Numbered from the stretch's first letter, positions 9,801-19,097 are shown. The stretch is 64,000 bases of DNA from Pandoraea terrae (GCF_902459695.1 NZ_CABPRZ010000005.1:228602-292601), one strand, 5' to 3'. Notes: generated by a model from the letters alone, not told the origin. Numbers and translations: made by a program.

Positions 9801-10884
9801 GACCAATCCCGAGACCATCAATCTCACCCGCAAGGTGATGATCGACTGGGGCTACCGCGCCCAGCGTTTCGGCAACGATCTGTTCAAGAAATTCGCGAAG
9901 AAGCAGACGGCGCGCCCGCCCGCCACGGTCGGCAAGCCGCCGGTGCGCGAGCAGGTCGTGCACTTCGTCAACAAGAAGATGCCGGGCAATCTGCCCAAGA
10001 AGACCGCCCGCGCGCTGCTCGATATCGAGGATAACAAGATCGTCCCGATCATCCGCAATCCGAAGACGACGACTGTCGACTCGGAAGCGGTGTTCTACTT
10101 CCCGGGCTGCGGCTCGGAACGCCTGTTCTCGCAAGTCGGCCTTGCGACCCAGGCGATGCTGTGGAATGTCGGCGTGCAAACCGTGCTGCCGCCGGGGTAT
10201 CTCTGCTGCGGCTATCCGCAACGCGGCTCGGGGCAGGGTGACAAGGCCGAGAAGATCGTGACGGACAACCGCGTGCTGTTCCATCGCGTGGCCAACACGC
10301 TCAACTACCTCGACATCAAGACAGTCGTGGTGTCGTGCGGGACTTGCTACGACCAGCTCGCCGGCTATGAATTCGAGAAAATCTTCCCCGGATGCCGCAT
10401 CATCGACATCCACGAGTTCCTGCTCGAGAAGGGCGTGCATCTCGATGGCGTGAGTGGTACGCGCTACATGTATCACGACCCGTGCCATACGCCGATCAAG
10501 ACGATGGATCCGGTCAAGCTCGTGAACCAGTTGATGGGCAGCGAGCACGACGGCTACAAGATCGAAAAAAACGACCGGTGCTGCGGTGAGTCGGGTACGC
10601 TGGCGGTCACGCGGCCGGACATCTCGACGCAGATCCGTTTCCGCAAGGAAGAGGAAATGCGCAAGGGTGCGGACAAGCTGCGCGCCGACGGCGGCACCGA
10701 GCAGGTCAAGATCCTGACCAGCTGCCCGTCGTGCCTGCAAGGCCTGTCGCGATACAACGAAGACGCCAACGTCGAGGCCGACTACATCGTGGTCGAAATC
10801 GCCAGGCACGTCCTCGGCAACGATTGGCTGGTGGACTACGTCAAGGACGCCAACAACGGCGGTATCGAGCGCGTACTGGTGTAA
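6889..10884 (+). CDS. Giant FAD-binding / 4Fe-4S oxidoreductase (DUF3683, D-lactate dehydrogenase-like)
   Basis: This 1331-residue multidomain protein most likely oxidises a D-2-hydroxy acid and passes electrons to the quinone pool. In order it shows an N-terminal DUF3683-like region (about 15-160); an FAD_binding_4 domain with [10 protein letters not shown] near residue 224; an FAD-oxidase C-terminal domain with [12 protein letters not shown] near 735 and [10 protein letters not shown]; two ferredoxin-type clusters, [11 protein letters not shown] near 861 and [12 protein letters not shown] near 924; and two cysteine-rich CCG domains ([10 protein letters not shown] near 1106, [10 protein letters not shown] near 1231) like those of GlpC and LutA. 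It thus fuses what are often separate dehydrogenase and iron-sulfur subunits. The physiological substrate cannot be read from the sequence. ATG 6889 begins the recognised protein. Confidence 0.88.
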   Translation: MNAPLPAFEPHDAKHAVAAQPPRLREIPYNYTSFSDREIVIRLLGEDAWGILDELRSERRTGRSARMLYEVLGDIWVVRRNPYLQDDLLDNPKRRKLLIDALHHRLTEIEKRRRADVAEHADETGRERAERVEQLTIAARRAVEAFAGEFDKMAELRRRTQRVLGKTTARDNIKFDGLSRVSHVTDATDWRVEYPFVVLTPDSEEEMAALIKGCFELGLTVIPRGGGTGYTGGAIPLTPFSAVINTEKLEFLGDVEFIELPGVAKPVATIFSGAGVVTRRVADAADRAGLVFAVDPTSIDASCIGGNVAMNAGGKKAVLWGTALDNLAWWRMVDPQGDWLEVTRLDHNLGKIHDIPVARFELKWFDGNQPPGAKLLRSELLEIEGKRFRKEGLGKDVTDKFLAGLPGIQKEGCDGLITSARWILHKMPAHTRTVCLEFFGQAREAIPSIVEIKDYMFAQTAAGGAILAGLEHLDERYLRAVGYATKSKRNAFPKMVLIGDIVGDDDNAVAQATSEVIRLANAKSGEGFVAVSAEARKKFWLDRSRTAAIAKHTNAFKINEDVVIPLPRMGEYTDHIERINIELSLKNKLQLVDALETFFEAGNLPLGKTDDANEIPSAELLEDRVQSALTLLRDVRARWAFLRDNFEMPLAEAIPLLNRNGIREINVALNDRLNKHPETRLIDLLQDRTIRISWKTELRGELRQIFNGGEFKPILDEAQAIHKRVLHGRVFVALHMHAGDGNVHTNIPVNSDNYEMLQDAHKAVARIMNIARSLDGVISGEHGIGITKLEFLTEDEIGEFRAYKQRVDPEGRFNKGKLLDMPELPADLRNAYTPSFGLMGYESLIMQQSDIGAIADSVKDCLRCGKCKPVCATHVPRANLLYSPRNKILATSLLIEAFLYEEQTRRGVSIKHWDEFNDVADHCTVCHKCVTPCPVKIDFGDVTMNMRNLLRKMGKKKFNPGSAAGMFFLNATNPETINLTRKVMIDWGYRAQRFGNDLFKKFAKKQTARPPATVGKPPVREQVVHFVNKKMPGNLPKKTARALLDIEDNKIVPIIRNPKTTTVDSEAVFYFPGCGSERLFSQVGLATQAMLWNVGVQTVLPPGYLCCGYPQRGSGQGDKAEKIVTDNRVLFHRVANTLNYLDIKTVVVSCGTCYDQLAGYEFEKIFPGCRIIDIHEFLLEKGVHLDGVSGTRYMYHDPCHTPIKTMDPVKLVNQLMGSEHDGYKIEKNDRCCGESGTLAVTRPDISTQIRFRKEEEMRKGADKLRADGGTEQVKILTSCPSCLQGLSRYNEDANVEADYIVVEIARHVLGNDWLVDYVKDANNGGIERVLV

Positions 10885-10927
10885 GACGCCTCGGACTCGT
10901 CCGCCGGTTGCACAATGAGGAGATCGC

Positions 10928-11359
10928 ATGGATTGTCCGTTTTGCGCCGGCGACGGCGGCGAGGTGGTGTGGCGCGACGCCGTGCTGCGCGTGGTGTTGG
11001 CCGATGAACCCGGCTATCCGGGCTTCTGCCGGGTGGTGTGGGGGGCGCACGTGGCCGAGATGAGCGATCTGCCGGGCGCGGCGCGCGAACACGTGATGCG
11101 CACGGTGTTTGCCGTCGAGAAGGCACTGCGCGCCGTGCTCGCGCCGCACAAGGTCAATGTCGCGAGTCTCGGCAACATGGTGCCGCACGTCCACTGGCAT
11201 GTCATTCCGCGCTTTCGCGACGACGCGCATTTTCCCGGTTCGGTCTGGAGCGCGCCGCAACGCCAGGCGGAGGGTGCAGCGATCGAGGCGCGCCGGGCGC
11301 AATTGCCCGCCCTTCGTGCGGCGATCGTGGCAGAATTGAAGCAACTGCCGGCCGCCTGA
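10928..11359 (+). CDS. HIT family protein (histidine-triad nucleotide hydrolase)
   Basis: This 143-residue protein has the histidine triad HVHWH at residues 87-91 followed by VIPRFRDD. It also has an N-terminal CPFC pair, as in many bacterial HIT proteins, which may bind zinc. The family hydrolyses or transfers nucleoside phosphoramidates and dinucleoside polyphosphates; the cellular role of this member is unknown. The last portion (about 110-143) is alanine-rich. It follows the large oxidoreductase by 43 bases with AATGAGGAGA as its ribosome-binding region, so co-transcription is possible. Confidence 0.88.
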   Translation: MDCPFCAGDGGEVVWRDAVLRVVLADEPGYPGFCRVVWGAHVAEMSDLPGAAREHVMRTVFAVEKALRAVLAPHKVNVASLGNMVPHVHWHVIPRFRDDAHFPGSVWSAPQRQAEGAAIEARRAQLPALRAAIVAELKQLPAA

Positions 11360-11523
11360 GGCCGGTCACCGCGGCACCCGGGTTCGTCCGGCCCCGGCCT
11401 GCCGCCCGGCGGCCGCGACTATGCCGGCCGCAGATTCGCCGTTTGCGCCACGCACCGCAGCGGCTATACTGCCGGGCCGGCGCGCTTTCCCGACGCGCCG
11501 TCTTCGAGCTTTCTGGAGCGCCC

Positions 11524-11961
11524 ATGGCTGGCCTGGATAAAGACACGCCCATTCCCGTATCGCTGACGCTGCACCGCGCCTCGCGTGTGCTGGAGCTCGG
11601 CTACGATGACGGCCGCACGTTCCGCCTGCCGTTCGAGTTCCTGCGCGTGCTCTCGCCGTCGGCGGAAGTGCGCGGTCACGGGCCGGGTCAGGAAACGTTG
11701 CAAACCGGCAAGCGGGAGGTCGAACTGACGGGCCTGGAGCCGGTCGGCAACTACGCGGTGCGGCCGGTTTTCTCGGACGGCCACGACACCGGCATCTACT
11801 CGTGGGATTACCTCTATGACCTGTGCGTCCGGCAGGACGCACTGTGGATGGAATACCTGGGCAAGCTCGCCGAGGCGGGCCTCGACCGCGACGCGCCGAT
11901 GGGTGCGCCGGCGGGCGCCGGCGGCCATGGCCACGGCGGCGGGTGCGGTCACCACCATTGA
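11524..11961 (+). CDS. DUF971 (GBBH-like N-terminal) protein with His/Gly-rich tail
   Basis: This 145-residue protein carries the DUF971 domain, also found at the N-terminus of gamma-butyrobetaine hydroxylases and in proteins linked to iron-sulfur biology. Typical pieces are LTLHRASRVLELGYDDG and IYSWDYLYDLC. The C-terminus (about 128-145) is a short metal-binding-like tail rich in glycine and histidine, ending GGHGHGGGCGHHH. It sits 44 bases upstream of ubiE, an arrangement common in betaproteobacteria, so a part in ubiquinone synthesis or Fe-S/metal handling is plausible but unproven. The frame is open further upstream, but the domain begins at this ATG. Confidence 0.82.
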   Translation: MAGLDKDTPIPVSLTLHRASRVLELGYDDGRTFRLPFEFLRVLSPSAEVRGHGPGQETLQTGKREVELTGLEPVGNYAVRPVFSDGHDTGIYSWDYLYDLCVRQDALWMEYLGKLAEAGLDRDAPMGAPAGAGGHGHGGGCGHHH

Positions 11962-12005
11962 GGCCCTGGCGGCGCCGTGCGCCGCGTCACTAATTGGAGA
12001 ATGCA

Positions 12006-12737
12006 ATGGGCCAGACCCATTTCGGATATCAAACCGTCGACGAGCAGGAGAAGGCCGGCAAAGTCGCCGAAGTCTTCCATTCGGTCGCCGGCAAGTACGA
12101 CCTCATGAACGACTTGATGTCGGGTGGCCTGCACCGCATCTGGAAAGCGTTTACGATCGGCCGCGCTGCCGTGCGCCCCGGCTTCAAGGTGCTCGATATC
12201 GCGGGCGGCACGGGCGACCTGTCGCGCGTGTTTGCCCGGCAGGCGGGCCCGACCGGCGAAGTCTGGCTCACGGATATCAACGAGTCGATGCTGCGCGTGG
12301 GGCGCGACCGCCTGCTCGACGGCGGCCAGATCACGCCGGCGCTGCTGTGCGACGCCGAGAAGCTGCCGTTCCCGTCGAACTATTTCGACGTCGTCACGGT
12401 TGCCTTCGGACTGCGCAACATGACGCACAAGGAGGCCGCGCTGGCCGAGATGCGGCGCGTCATCAAGCCGGGCGGAAAAGTCATGGTCCTCGAGTTCTCG
12501 AAAGTCTGGCAACCGCTCGAAAAGGTGTACGACACCTATTCGTTCAAGGTCCTGCCATGGCTGGGTTCGCGTTTTGCAGGCGATGCCGAAAGCTACCGTT
12601 ATCTGGCCGAATCCATTCGTATGCACCCCGATCAGGAAACACTGAAAAGCATGATGGAGGGCGTGGGGCTGGAGCGTGTGGAGTATCACAACCTGACGGC
12701 CGGCGTGGTTGCGCTGCACATCGGCAGAAAATTCTGA
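12006..12737 (+). CDS. ubiE: Ubiquinone/menaquinone biosynthesis C-methyltransferase UbiE
   Basis: UbiE is the SAM-dependent C-methyltransferase of ubiquinone synthesis and also methylates demethylmenaquinone. The 243-residue protein shows the SAM loop [10 protein letters not shown] (61-70), the family signature [17 protein letters not shown] (31-47), and [24 protein letters not shown] upstream is correctly spaced for the ATG at 12006; an in-frame TTG four codons earlier is not preferred. It belongs to a local quinone cluster with DUF971, ubiJ and ubiB. Confidence 0.97.
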   Translation: MGQTHFGYQTVDEQEKAGKVAEVFHSVAGKYDLMNDLMSGGLHRIWKAFTIGRAAVRPGFKVLDIAGGTGDLSRVFARQAGPTGEVWLTDINESMLRVGRDRLLDGGQITPALLCDAEKLPFPSNYFDVVTVAFGLRNMTHKEAALAEMRRVIKPGGKVMVLEFSKVWQPLEKVYDTYSFKVLPWLGSRFAGDAESYRYLAESIRMHPDQETLKSMMEGVGLERVEYHNLTAGVVALHIGRKF

Positions 12738-12831
12738 ACGGGCGTCTGCAACACGGCCTTTCGGCGCGGTGAACCAAACGCCGCGCGGAGTGTCTATCGA
12801 CGACACCTGATAATTACGGAGAACCAGAGCG

Positions 12832-13815
12832 ATGTTCCAGTTTTTGAAAAACAAGCTGTTGTTAGGCGTGGTGGCCGGCGTGATTGCGGTCGGCATGACG
12901 ATCGCCGACGCAGATGCCAAGCGCGTGGGCGGCGGCCGGAGCATCGGCAAGCAGTCCAACACGGTTACGCAACGTCAAACGGCGCCGCAACAGCCGGCGC
13001 AAGCCGCCCCGCAGAGTTCGCCGCAGCAGGCTGCACCGGCCGCGGCCGGCGCAGGTGCGGCCGGCGCCGCAGCCGCCAAGCCGGCCGGCAACCGCTGGCT
13101 GGGGCCCCTGGCCGGCATCGCCGCCGGCCTCGGTATTGCAGCGCTGCTGTCGCACTTCGGCCTGGGTGGCGCCTTCGCGAGCATGATGGCTAACGTCATC
13201 GTGATTGCGCTGATTGCTTTCGCCGTGCTCTGGCTGATCCGGCGCTTGCGCGGCAACAAGGCGCAGCAACCGGCCTACGCGGGCGCGGGGGCCGGCGACG
13301 CGGGTCAGCAGACGCTGCGTCAGGGTTGGGACAATTCGCCTTCGCAGCCGGCGCAATCGATGCAATCGGCTGCAGGTTCGGCCGCCGCGCCGGTGGCCGC
13401 CGCCGGGGCTGCCGCTGTCGCTGCCGCGCAGCCGTGGGGGGTGCCGAGCGATTTCGACACGGAAGGCTTCCTGCGCCACGCGAAAGTCAACTTCGTGCGC
13501 CTGCAGGCGGCCTGGGATGCCGGCAATCTGCCTGACATCCGCGAGTTCACCACGCCGGAAATGTTTGCCGAGATCAAGCTCGATTTCAACGATCGCGGTG
13601 CGGGCACGAACCGCACCGACGTCGTGAAGCTCGACGCCGAATTGCTCGGCATCGAACCGCAGGGCGGGGATTATCTGGCGAGCGTGCGGTTCTCGGGCCT
13701 GCTGCGCGAAACGGAAAACGGCGCCGCCGAACCGTTCGCCGAGGTCTGGAACCTGATCAAGCCGCAGCAAGGCAACGCCGGCTGGCTGCTGGCCGGTATC
13801 CAGCAGGTCAACTAA
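12832..13815 (+). CDS. Tim44-like domain protein, secreted/membrane-anchored
   Basis: This 327-residue protein starts with a signal-like segment (residues 5-28, LLLGVVAGVIAVGMTIADADA). A long Gln/Ala/Pro-rich low-complexity linker (about 40-85) follows, then two hydrophobic stretches near 90-125, a second Ala-rich linker, and a C-terminal Tim44/mL45-type domain (about 210-327; FDTEGFLRHAKVNFVRLQAAW and EVWNLIKPQQG). Tim44-domain proteins in betaproteobacteria are envelope proteins of unknown function that often neighbour ubiE. It lies between ubiE and ubiJ and is followed by a strong terminator, so it probably ends the ubiE transcript. No enzymatic motif is seen. Confidence 0.82.
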   Translation: MFQFLKNKLLLGVVAGVIAVGMTIADADAKRVGGGRSIGKQSNTVTQRQTAPQQPAQAAPQSSPQQAAPAAAGAGAAGAAAAKPAGNRWLGPLAGIAAGLGIAALLSHFGLGGAFASMMANVIVIALIAFAVLWLIRRLRGNKAQQPAYAGAGAGDAGQQTLRQGWDNSPSQPAQSMQSAAGSAAAPVAAAGAAAVAAAQPWGVPSDFDTEGFLRHAKVNFVRLQAAWDAGNLPDIREFTTPEMFAEIKLDFNDRGAGTNRTDVVKLDAELLGIEPQGGDYLASVRFSGLLRETENGAAEPFAEVWNLIKPQQGNAGWLLAGIQQVN

Positions 13816-13840
13816 GTCCGGCAACGTGCCGTACAATAAG

Positions 13841-13867
13841 AGCCCGCGCTAACGCGCGGGCTTTTTT
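13841..13867 (+). terminator. Rho-independent terminator after the Tim44-like gene
   Basis: AGCCCGCGC-TAA-CGCGCGGGCT followed by TTTTTT forms a strong GC-rich hairpin with a U tract. It is placed between the Tim44-like gene and ubiJ, splitting the quinone cluster into two transcripts. Confidence 0.85.
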
Positions 13868-13985
13868 GTTTGCGGTGCCGGATTGGCGCCGCCGATGCCG
13901 CCCCAAGCTTCACAGGCCGCCGCCGCGGCGCCCGCTTCGGATCGCCGATCGGTGCGCGCGCGTCGCCGCCTGTCCACCCTTGCCC

Positions 13986-14633
13986 ATGACTGTAGCCGCC
14001 AAAGCCTTTGCCGCCGCCGTGAACCATCTGCTTGCCCGTGAACCTTGGGCGCTCGAGCGCCTGCGCCGCCATGCCGGCGCGAGCGCGAAGCTGGTCATGG
14101 CGCCGTTCGACGTACGCATGCGTGTCGAAGACACTGGCTATCTCGCCGCCGCCGCCGACGATCTCACCTGCGACGTCGGCATTGCCGTGCCGCCGTCGGC
14201 GCTGGCCGATTACGCGAGCGGCGGACAGGCGGCCGTGATGCGCCACGTCAAGATCGAGGGCGACGCCGAATTCGCCAACACATTGTCGTACCTGGCGCAA
14301 CACCTGCGCTGGGAGGCGGCGGAAGACCTGAGCAGATGGGTTGGCGACGCCGCGGCGCACCGCATTACCGAGTCGGGCCGTGCGGCCGTGGCCGGCGTTC
14401 GCCGAACTGGCGGTGCGGCGGCGCGCACGCTGGCCGATTACCTGGTTGAAGAACATCCCTTGCTGGTTGCGCGTCCGCGCCTGACGGCATTTACTGGGGA
14501 AGTCGCCCGTTTGCGCGACGATCTGGCCCGACTCGAAAAGCGCCTGGAACGCCTCGAGCGCGGGCGGCCTGCTGCCGCTGCCGCAGGGATATCGCGCGCG
14601 GGCGCCGCCAGCCCCGATCGCACTGAACGCTGA
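13986..14633 (+). CDS. ubiJ: Ubiquinone biosynthesis accessory factor UbiJ (SCP2 domain)
   Basis: UbiJ is a lipid-binding SCP2-domain protein that, with UbiK, organises the soluble ubiquinone-synthesis complex. The 215-residue product has an SCP2-like N-terminal half, starting [20 protein letters not shown], and a C-terminal coiled-coil segment (about 170-195; [20 protein letters not shown]) typical of UbiJ and used for UbiK contact. It ends five bases before the ubiB start, a tight operon spacing also seen in other proteobacteria. The ATG at 13986 opens the domain; the frame extends upstream through arginine-rich sequence unlikely to be translated. Confidence 0.9.
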   Translation: MTVAAKAFAAAVNHLLAREPWALERLRRHAGASAKLVMAPFDVRMRVEDTGYLAAAADDLTCDVGIAVPPSALADYASGGQAAVMRHVKIEGDAEFANTLSYLAQHLRWEAAEDLSRWVGDAAAHRITESGRAAVAGVRRTGGAAARTLADYLVEEHPLLVARPRLTAFTGEVARLRDDLARLEKRLERLERGRPAAAAAGISRAGAASPDRTER

Positions 14634-14638
14634 GCCGT

Positions 14639-16195
14639 ATGCGAATCTTTCGTCTTGCCAAGATTTTCCTGACCATCTACCGGTATGGTCTCGACGAGCT
14701 CGTGCTCTCGGGCATCCCTCACCCGAGCGCGCGCTTCGTGCTGCGCTTTTTGCCGATCGGCCGCAACCTCTCGGCACCGCGCGGCGAACGTCTGCGCCTG
14801 GCGTTGGAAAGCCTGGGCCCGATCTTCGTCAAGTTCGGCCAGGTCCTGTCCACCCGCCGTGACCTGATGCCCGCGGACATCGCGACCGAACTGGCGCGTC
14901 TGCAGGATCAGGTGCCGCCGTTCGATCCCGATGTGGCGCGCGCGCAGATTGAGCGCTCGCTGGGGCGTCCGCTCGACGAGGTGTTCACGGAATTCGAGCG
15001 CGACCCGGTCGCCAGCGCGTCCATCGCGCAGGTGCACTTCGCGCGCGTGCGGGCGGGCGCCCATGCGGGCAAGGATGTGGCCGTGAAGGTGTTGCGGCCG
15101 AACATGTTGAACGTGATTGACAGCGATCTGGCGCTGATGCGCGATCTGGCCGGCTGGGTCGAACGTCTTTGGCCCGATGGCAAGCGCCTGAAGCCGCGCG
15201 AGGTCGTGGCCGAGTTCGATAAATATCTGCACGACGAACTCGACCTGATGCGCGAAGCGGCCAATGCGGCGCAACTGCGCCGTAATTTCCTCGACTCGGG
15301 CCTGCTGATCGTGCCGGAGATGTATTGGGAATACAGCTCCAGCAACGTTCTGGTCATGGAGCGCATGCACGGGGTGCCGATCAGCCAGATCGACGTCCTG
15401 CGCGAAGCGGGCGTCGACCTGAAGAAGCTTGCGCGAGAGGGGGTGGAGATTTTCTTCACGCAGTTCCTGCGCCACGGTTTTTTCCACGCCGACATGCACC
15501 CGGGCAACATCCTTGTCAGCCTCGATCCCGCCACGTTCGGGCGCTACATCGCGCTCGACTGCGGGATCGTCGGCGCGCTGTCTGAATTCGACAAGAACTA
15601 TCTGGCGCAGAACTTCCTTGCGTTCTTCCGCCGTGACTACCACCGGGTGGCGTCGCTGCACCTCGAGTCGGGCTGGGTGCCAACGGACACGCGCGTCGAG
15701 GAACTGGAAGGGGCCATCCGCGCCTGCTGCGAACCGTATTTCGACCGTCCGCTGAAGGAAATTTCGCTTGGCCTCGTGCTGATGCGGCTATTTCAGACGT
15801 CGCGCCGCTTCAACGTTGAAATCCAGCCGCAACTGGTGCTGCTGCAGAAGACACTGCTCAATATCGAAGGCCTCGGCCGTCAGCTCGATCCGGATCTGGA
15901 TCTGTGGAAGACCGCCAAGCCGTTCCTCGAACGCTGGATGTCCGAGCAGATCGGCCCGCGCGGCTGGTTCGAGCGGCTCAAGGCCGAAGTGCCGCAGTGG
16001 AGCAAGACGCTCCCGCAACTGCCCCGCCTGGTGCATCAGGCCCTCGCGACGCAAGCCCGGCCGGCCGACGACGCGCTGTTGCTCGCCCTGCTGCAGGAAC
16101 AGCGCCGCACCAACCGCCTCCTGACCGGTGCTTTCTGCCTCCTGGGCGGCGTGATCGTCGGCGTGATGGCGACATTCCTCTGGCTGTACTCGTAA
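14639..16195 (+). CDS. ubiB: Ubiquinone biosynthesis regulatory kinase-like protein UbiB
   Basis: UbiB is an atypical ADCK/ABC1 kinase-like ATPase required for ubiquinone synthesis and thought to help extract or present membrane quinone precursors. The 518-residue protein has the hallmark KFGQ motif (65-68, [14 protein letters not shown]), the atypical alanine-rich nucleotide loop [21 protein letters not shown] as the catalytic-loop equivalent and LDCGIVGAL as the DFG equivalent. A C-terminal hydrophobic segment (about 493-517) anchors it in the membrane. It follows ubiJ by 5 bases and abuts the next gene with no gap. Confidence 0.97.
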   Translation: MRIFRLAKIFLTIYRYGLDELVLSGIPHPSARFVLRFLPIGRNLSAPRGERLRLALESLGPIFVKFGQVLSTRRDLMPADIATELARLQDQVPPFDPDVARAQIERSLGRPLDEVFTEFERDPVASASIAQVHFARVRAGAHAGKDVAVKVLRPNMLNVIDSDLALMRDLAGWVERLWPDGKRLKPREVVAEFDKYLHDELDLMREAANAAQLRRNFLDSGLLIVPEMYWEYSSSNVLVMERMHGVPISQIDVLREAGVDLKKLAREGVEIFFTQFLRHGFFHADMHPGNILVSLDPATFGRYIALDCGIVGALSEFDKNYLAQNFLAFFRRDYHRVASLHLESGWVPTDTRVEELEGAIRACCEPYFDRPLKEISLGLVLMRLFQTSRRFNVEIQPQLVLLQKTLLNIEGLGRQLDPDLDLWKTAKPFLERWMSEQIGPRGWFERLKAEVPQWSKTLPQLPRLVHQALATQARPADDALLLALLQEQRRTNRLLTGAFCLLGGVIVGVMATFLWLYS

Positions 16196-16819
16196 GTGAG
16201 CGCGCACGTGAAGAAGCCGATGCCCCCCGATTTCAAGCACCGCGATCCGGCGAGCGCCGCGTTCTGGGATGAACGCTTCGACCGCGACTTCACCCCGTGG
16301 GATGCCCGTGGCGTGCCGGCAGCGCTGAAAACGTTCGTGAGCGCCGAAGGTACGCTGCGCGCCACGCTCATTCCCGGCTGCGGCGCGGCCCACGAGGCCG
16401 GCTGGCTTGACGCCCGAGGCTGGCCTGTCTGTGCGATCGACTTCTCGCCATCGGCCGTGGCGCAGGCGCGCGAGTTGCTCGGCACGCGGGCCGAAGTGGT
16501 CATGCAAGCCGATTTCTTCGCCTTTACACCCCCGTTCGTGCCGGAGATCGTCTACGAACGCGCGTTCCTGTGCGCGCTGCCGCGCACGCTGTGGCCCGCC
16601 TATGCGGCCCGCATGGCCGAATTGCTGCCGCCGGGGGGGCGGCTGGCCGGATTCTTCTTCGTGCGCGAAACGCCGGGGGGGCCGCCGTTCGGCATTTCGC
16701 CCGACGCCCTGCAGGCGCTGCTTGGCCCGGCGTTTGTGTGTGAAGCCGACGAGGCCGTCACCCCTTCGGTGCCCGTTTTCGAGGGCGGCGAACGCTGGAT
16801 GGTCTGGCGCCGCCGTTAG
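16196..16819 (+). CDS. TPMT-like class I SAM-dependent methyltransferase
   Basis: This 207-residue protein belongs to the thiopurine S-methyltransferase-like superfamily. The SAM-binding region is TLIPGCGAAHEAGWL with the acidic VCAIDFSPSA strand, and YERAFLCALP fits the family motif. Such proteins methylate thiol, thiopurine, selenium or tellurium substrates; the substrate here is unknown. A GTG start lies immediately after the ubiB stop codon (TAA-GTG), so translation is probably coupled to ubiB. The ATG at 16220 is an alternative start eight codons inside. A role in quinone synthesis is possible from position only. Confidence 0.8.
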   Translation: MSAHVKKPMPPDFKHRDPASAAFWDERFDRDFTPWDARGVPAALKTFVSAEGTLRATLIPGCGAAHEAGWLDARGWPVCAIDFSPSAVAQARELLGTRAEVVMQADFFAFTPPFVPEIVYERAFLCALPRTLWPAYAARMAELLPPGGRLAGFFFVRETPGGPPFGISPDALQALLGPAFVCEADEAVTPSVPVFEGGERWMVWRRR

Positions 16820-17154
16820 GGCCTGTTCGGGTGTCCCTGGTCGCGTGAACATCGATAGGACAATCCCGAAAGATCGGCAATTTCGGCCATCGATTTGTGA
16901 TTTTTTCCCCGCGCGAGATTGGCGCCGCTATAATCGCCCAAAAATTTCGCCAGGTGGCAAAAACGGGCGGCCCCGTACGCTGGATCGCATCCGCCCCGTC
17001 ATGCACGACCTGATTTTCCTGTTGCCCTGAAGGCGTCGGCCGCGGGGCGCGGATCGTTCATAGCGCGGGCGGCCTCCTGCAGCCGTTTTGCCCGCACAGC
17101 GACCGGCCGTGTCCGTCAGCACCCGCGCCCCCCGGGCTTGGCTTGGGCCGCGTT
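16820..17154. other. Intergenic region with a consensus -10 element
   Basis: No gene is supported in these 335 bases. A perfect TATAAT lies at 16929-16934, but no good -35 is visible at the usual spacing, so the promoter, if real, may need an activator. A nine-codon ATG frame (MHDLIFLLP) near 17000 lacks a clear ribosome-binding site. The region also begins with a copy (GGGCCTGTTCG) of a short motif that recurs downstream of other genes in the window. Confidence 0.35.
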
Positions 17155-18603
17155 ATGTTGATCTGGTTTGTCATCCTCTATTGGGTTATTTCGGTGGCTA
17201 TCGGCCTGTTGGCCGCGGTGAAGGTCCGCAATACCAAGGACTTTACGGTGGCTGGCCGCAGCTTGCCGTTCTCGATGGTAATCGCCGTCGTGTTCGCCAC
17301 GTGGTTCGGCTCCGAAGCGGTGCTGGGCATCCCTGCGACGTTTATCGGCGACGGCCTGCGCGGGGTGGTGGCCGATCCGTTCGGATCGTCGATGTGCCTG
17401 GTGCTCGTCGGCCTGTTCTTCGCCCGTCCGCTGTATCGCATGAACCTCATGACGATCGGCGACTTCTACAAGCTCAAGTACAACCGCACGGTCGAGGTCG
17501 TCACGAGTATTGCTATCGTGATCTCTTACCTGGGCTGGGTCGGCGCGCAGATCAAGGCGCTCGGCCTCGTGTTCCACGCCGTCTCGAATGGCGCCGTGAC
17601 GGAACCCCAGGGCATGATGATCGGCGGGATCTCCGTGCTGGCTTACACGCTGCTCGGCGGCATGATCTCGGTGGCGGTCACCGATTTCATCCAGATGATC
17701 ATCATCGTGATCGGCCTGGTCTATATCGCCTTCGAAGTGAGCGGCATGGTGCCTGGCGGCGCGTCTGCCGTGGTGGCGCACGCGGCCGAGGCCGGCAAGT
17801 TCGTGTTCTGGCCGAATGCCAATCCGGCGGAAATCCTCGCATTCATTGCGGCCGGCATCACGATGATGTTCGGCTCGATCCCGCAGCAGGATGTCTTCCA
17901 GCGCGTCATGTCCTCGAAGTCGGAGAAGATCGCCATGAGCGGCTCGGTGCTCGGCGGCTGCCTGTATTTTGTGTTCACGTTTATCCCGATCTTCCTGGCG
18001 TACTCTGCGTTGTTGATCGCGCCGGGCATGGTGCAGAAGTACATCGGTACCGATCCGCAGCAGATCCTGCCGCAACTGGTGCTGACCAGCGTGCCGATCA
18101 TCGCCCAGGTCATGTTCTTCGGCGCGCTGCTGTCGGCCATCAAGAGTTGCGCGTCCGCGACGTTGCTCGCGCCGTCGGTGACGTTTGCCGAAAACATCAT
18201 CCGCCCGATGCTCAAGGGGCCGGTCGATGACAAGCACCTGCTGCGCCTGATGCGGATTGTCGTGCTGTGCTTCACTGCGCTGGTCATGGTCTATGCGCTC
18301 AATTCGACCGCGTCGATCTTCCACATGGTGGAAAGCGCGTACAAGGTCACGTTGGTGTGCTGTTTCGTGCCGCTGGGCGCGGGCCTTTACTGGAAGCGAG
18401 CCAACGCGTTGGGCGGCACGCTGGCCGTATTCGCCGGCCTGATCGTCTGGATCGGCATGGAACTGCTGATGCCCGATGCCATGGTCCCGCCGCAACTGGG
18501 CGGCCTGCTGGCCTCGATTGGCGGCATGGTCGTCGGTTCGCTGATGCCCGTCGGTTCGGCGCGCCGGTCGCCACCCGGCAATCCCCCCGTCAGCACGATC
18601 TGA
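17155..18603 (+). CDS. Sodium:solute symporter (SSS family)
   Basis: This 482-residue integral membrane protein is a sodium:solute symporter of the SSF superfamily (PutP/PanF/ActP relatives). About 13 hydrophobic segments span its length. Family landmarks include the N-terminal FTVAGRSLPFSMVIAVVFAT, the GSIPQQDVFQRVMSSKS stretch and LSAIKSCASATLLAPS. The substrate is not deducible; amino acids, carboxylates or vitamins are all possible. A TTG at 17143 could start it four codons earlier. It stands alone between the ubiB block and fmdB, where related genomes, as I recall them, usually lack it. Confidence 0.87.
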   Translation: MLIWFVILYWVISVAIGLLAAVKVRNTKDFTVAGRSLPFSMVIAVVFATWFGSEAVLGIPATFIGDGLRGVVADPFGSSMCLVLVGLFFARPLYRMNLMTIGDFYKLKYNRTVEVVTSIAIVISYLGWVGAQIKALGLVFHAVSNGAVTEPQGMMIGGISVLAYTLLGGMISVAVTDFIQMIIIVIGLVYIAFEVSGMVPGGASAVVAHAAEAGKFVFWPNANPAEILAFIAAGITMMFGSIPQQDVFQRVMSSKSEKIAMSGSVLGGCLYFVFTFIPIFLAYSALLIAPGMVQKYIGTDPQQILPQLVLTSVPIIAQVMFFGALLSAIKSCASATLLAPSVTFAENIIRPMLKGPVDDKHLLRLMRIVVLCFTALVMVYALNSTASIFHMVESAYKVTLVCCFVPLGAGLYWKRANALGGTLAVFAGLIVWIGMELLMPDAMVPPQLGGLLASIGGMVVGSLMPVGSARRSPPGNPPVSTI

Positions 18604-18608
18604 GGATT

Positions 18609-18632
18609 CACGCCGGCCCGAATGCCGGCGTG
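18609..18632. repeat. Perfect inverted repeat after the symporter gene
   Basis: CACGCCGGC, six-base loop, GCCGGCGTG begins six bases after the symporter stop codon. There is no U tract, so it may mark a Rho-dependent end or stabilise the 3' end of the message. Confidence 0.45.
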
Positions 18633-18665
18633 AGCGCTGGCGGAAGGCCCGCCCCGGCGAGGAAA

Positions 18666-18694
18666 TTCCGAAAAGCCATTGAAGCGGTTATAAT
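18666..18694 (+). promoter_or_regulatory. Sigma70-type promoter for fmdB-DUF502-aspS
   Basis: TTCCGA (18666-18671), a 17-base spacer and a perfect TATAAT (18689-18694) end 37 bases before the fmdB start codon. Spacing and position fit a vegetative promoter that could serve fmdB and the genes after it. Confidence 0.6.
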
Positions 18695-18731
18695 TCAAGG
18701 CTTTGCGCGCTTTTCCCCGTCGGAAAGAATC

Positions 18732-19097
18732 ATGCCTATCTATGCCTACCGTTGTGAAACCTGTGGTTTCGCGAAAGATGTGCTGCAAAAAATGAGCGAT
18801 GCGCCGCTCTCCAAGTGCCCCGAGTGCGGCCAGGAGACGTTTCGCAAGCAAGTGACCGCGGCGGGATTCCAGCTCAAGGGATCGGGCTGGTACGTCACCG
18901 ACTTCCGTGGTGGCTCGAACACGGGCGGCACGCCGGCGGCCGGCAGCACGAGCGCGCCGGCCGCGGCGGGCGCCTCGGCCACGGCGGCATCCGGCGGCGA
19001 ATCGTCGTCGGGCGCATCGTCCTCGCCCGAATCGTCGAGCGCTTCCACGGCGTCGCCCGCCGGCGGCAGTTGCGGCGGCGGATGCGCGTGCCACTGA
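18732..19097 (+). CDS. FmdB family zinc-ribbon protein
   Basis: This 121-residue protein begins with the FmdB putative regulatory zinc ribbon: CETCG (residues 8-12) and CPECG (28-32) form the four-cysteine site. A Ser/Ala/Gly-rich disordered middle (about 58-110) leads to a cysteine-rich end, GGSCGGGCACH, which resembles metal-binding tails. FmdB proteins were first seen near formamidase and amidase genes, but this small one is a widespread housekeeping neighbour of DUF502 and aspS in betaproteobacteria, with unknown function. Confidence 0.87.
   Translation: MPIYAYRCETCGFAKDVLQKMSDAPLSKCPECGQETFRKQVTAAGFQLKGSGWYVTDFRGGSNTGGTPAAGSTSAPAAAGASATAASGGESSSGASSSPESSSASTASPAGGSCGGGCACH

Noticed and set aside
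6589..10929. 1446-codon open frame on the reverse strand, antisense to the large oxidoreductase gene
   Set aside because: It mirrors the strongly coding forward gene in a high-GC genome. Its translation is His/Arg/Val-rich with no domain, and the forward frame has clear motifs throughout.
12975..13440. Tandem repeats in the Tim44-like gene
   Set aside because: The segments are Ala/Gln/Pro/Gly low-complexity linkers without a fixed repeat unit.
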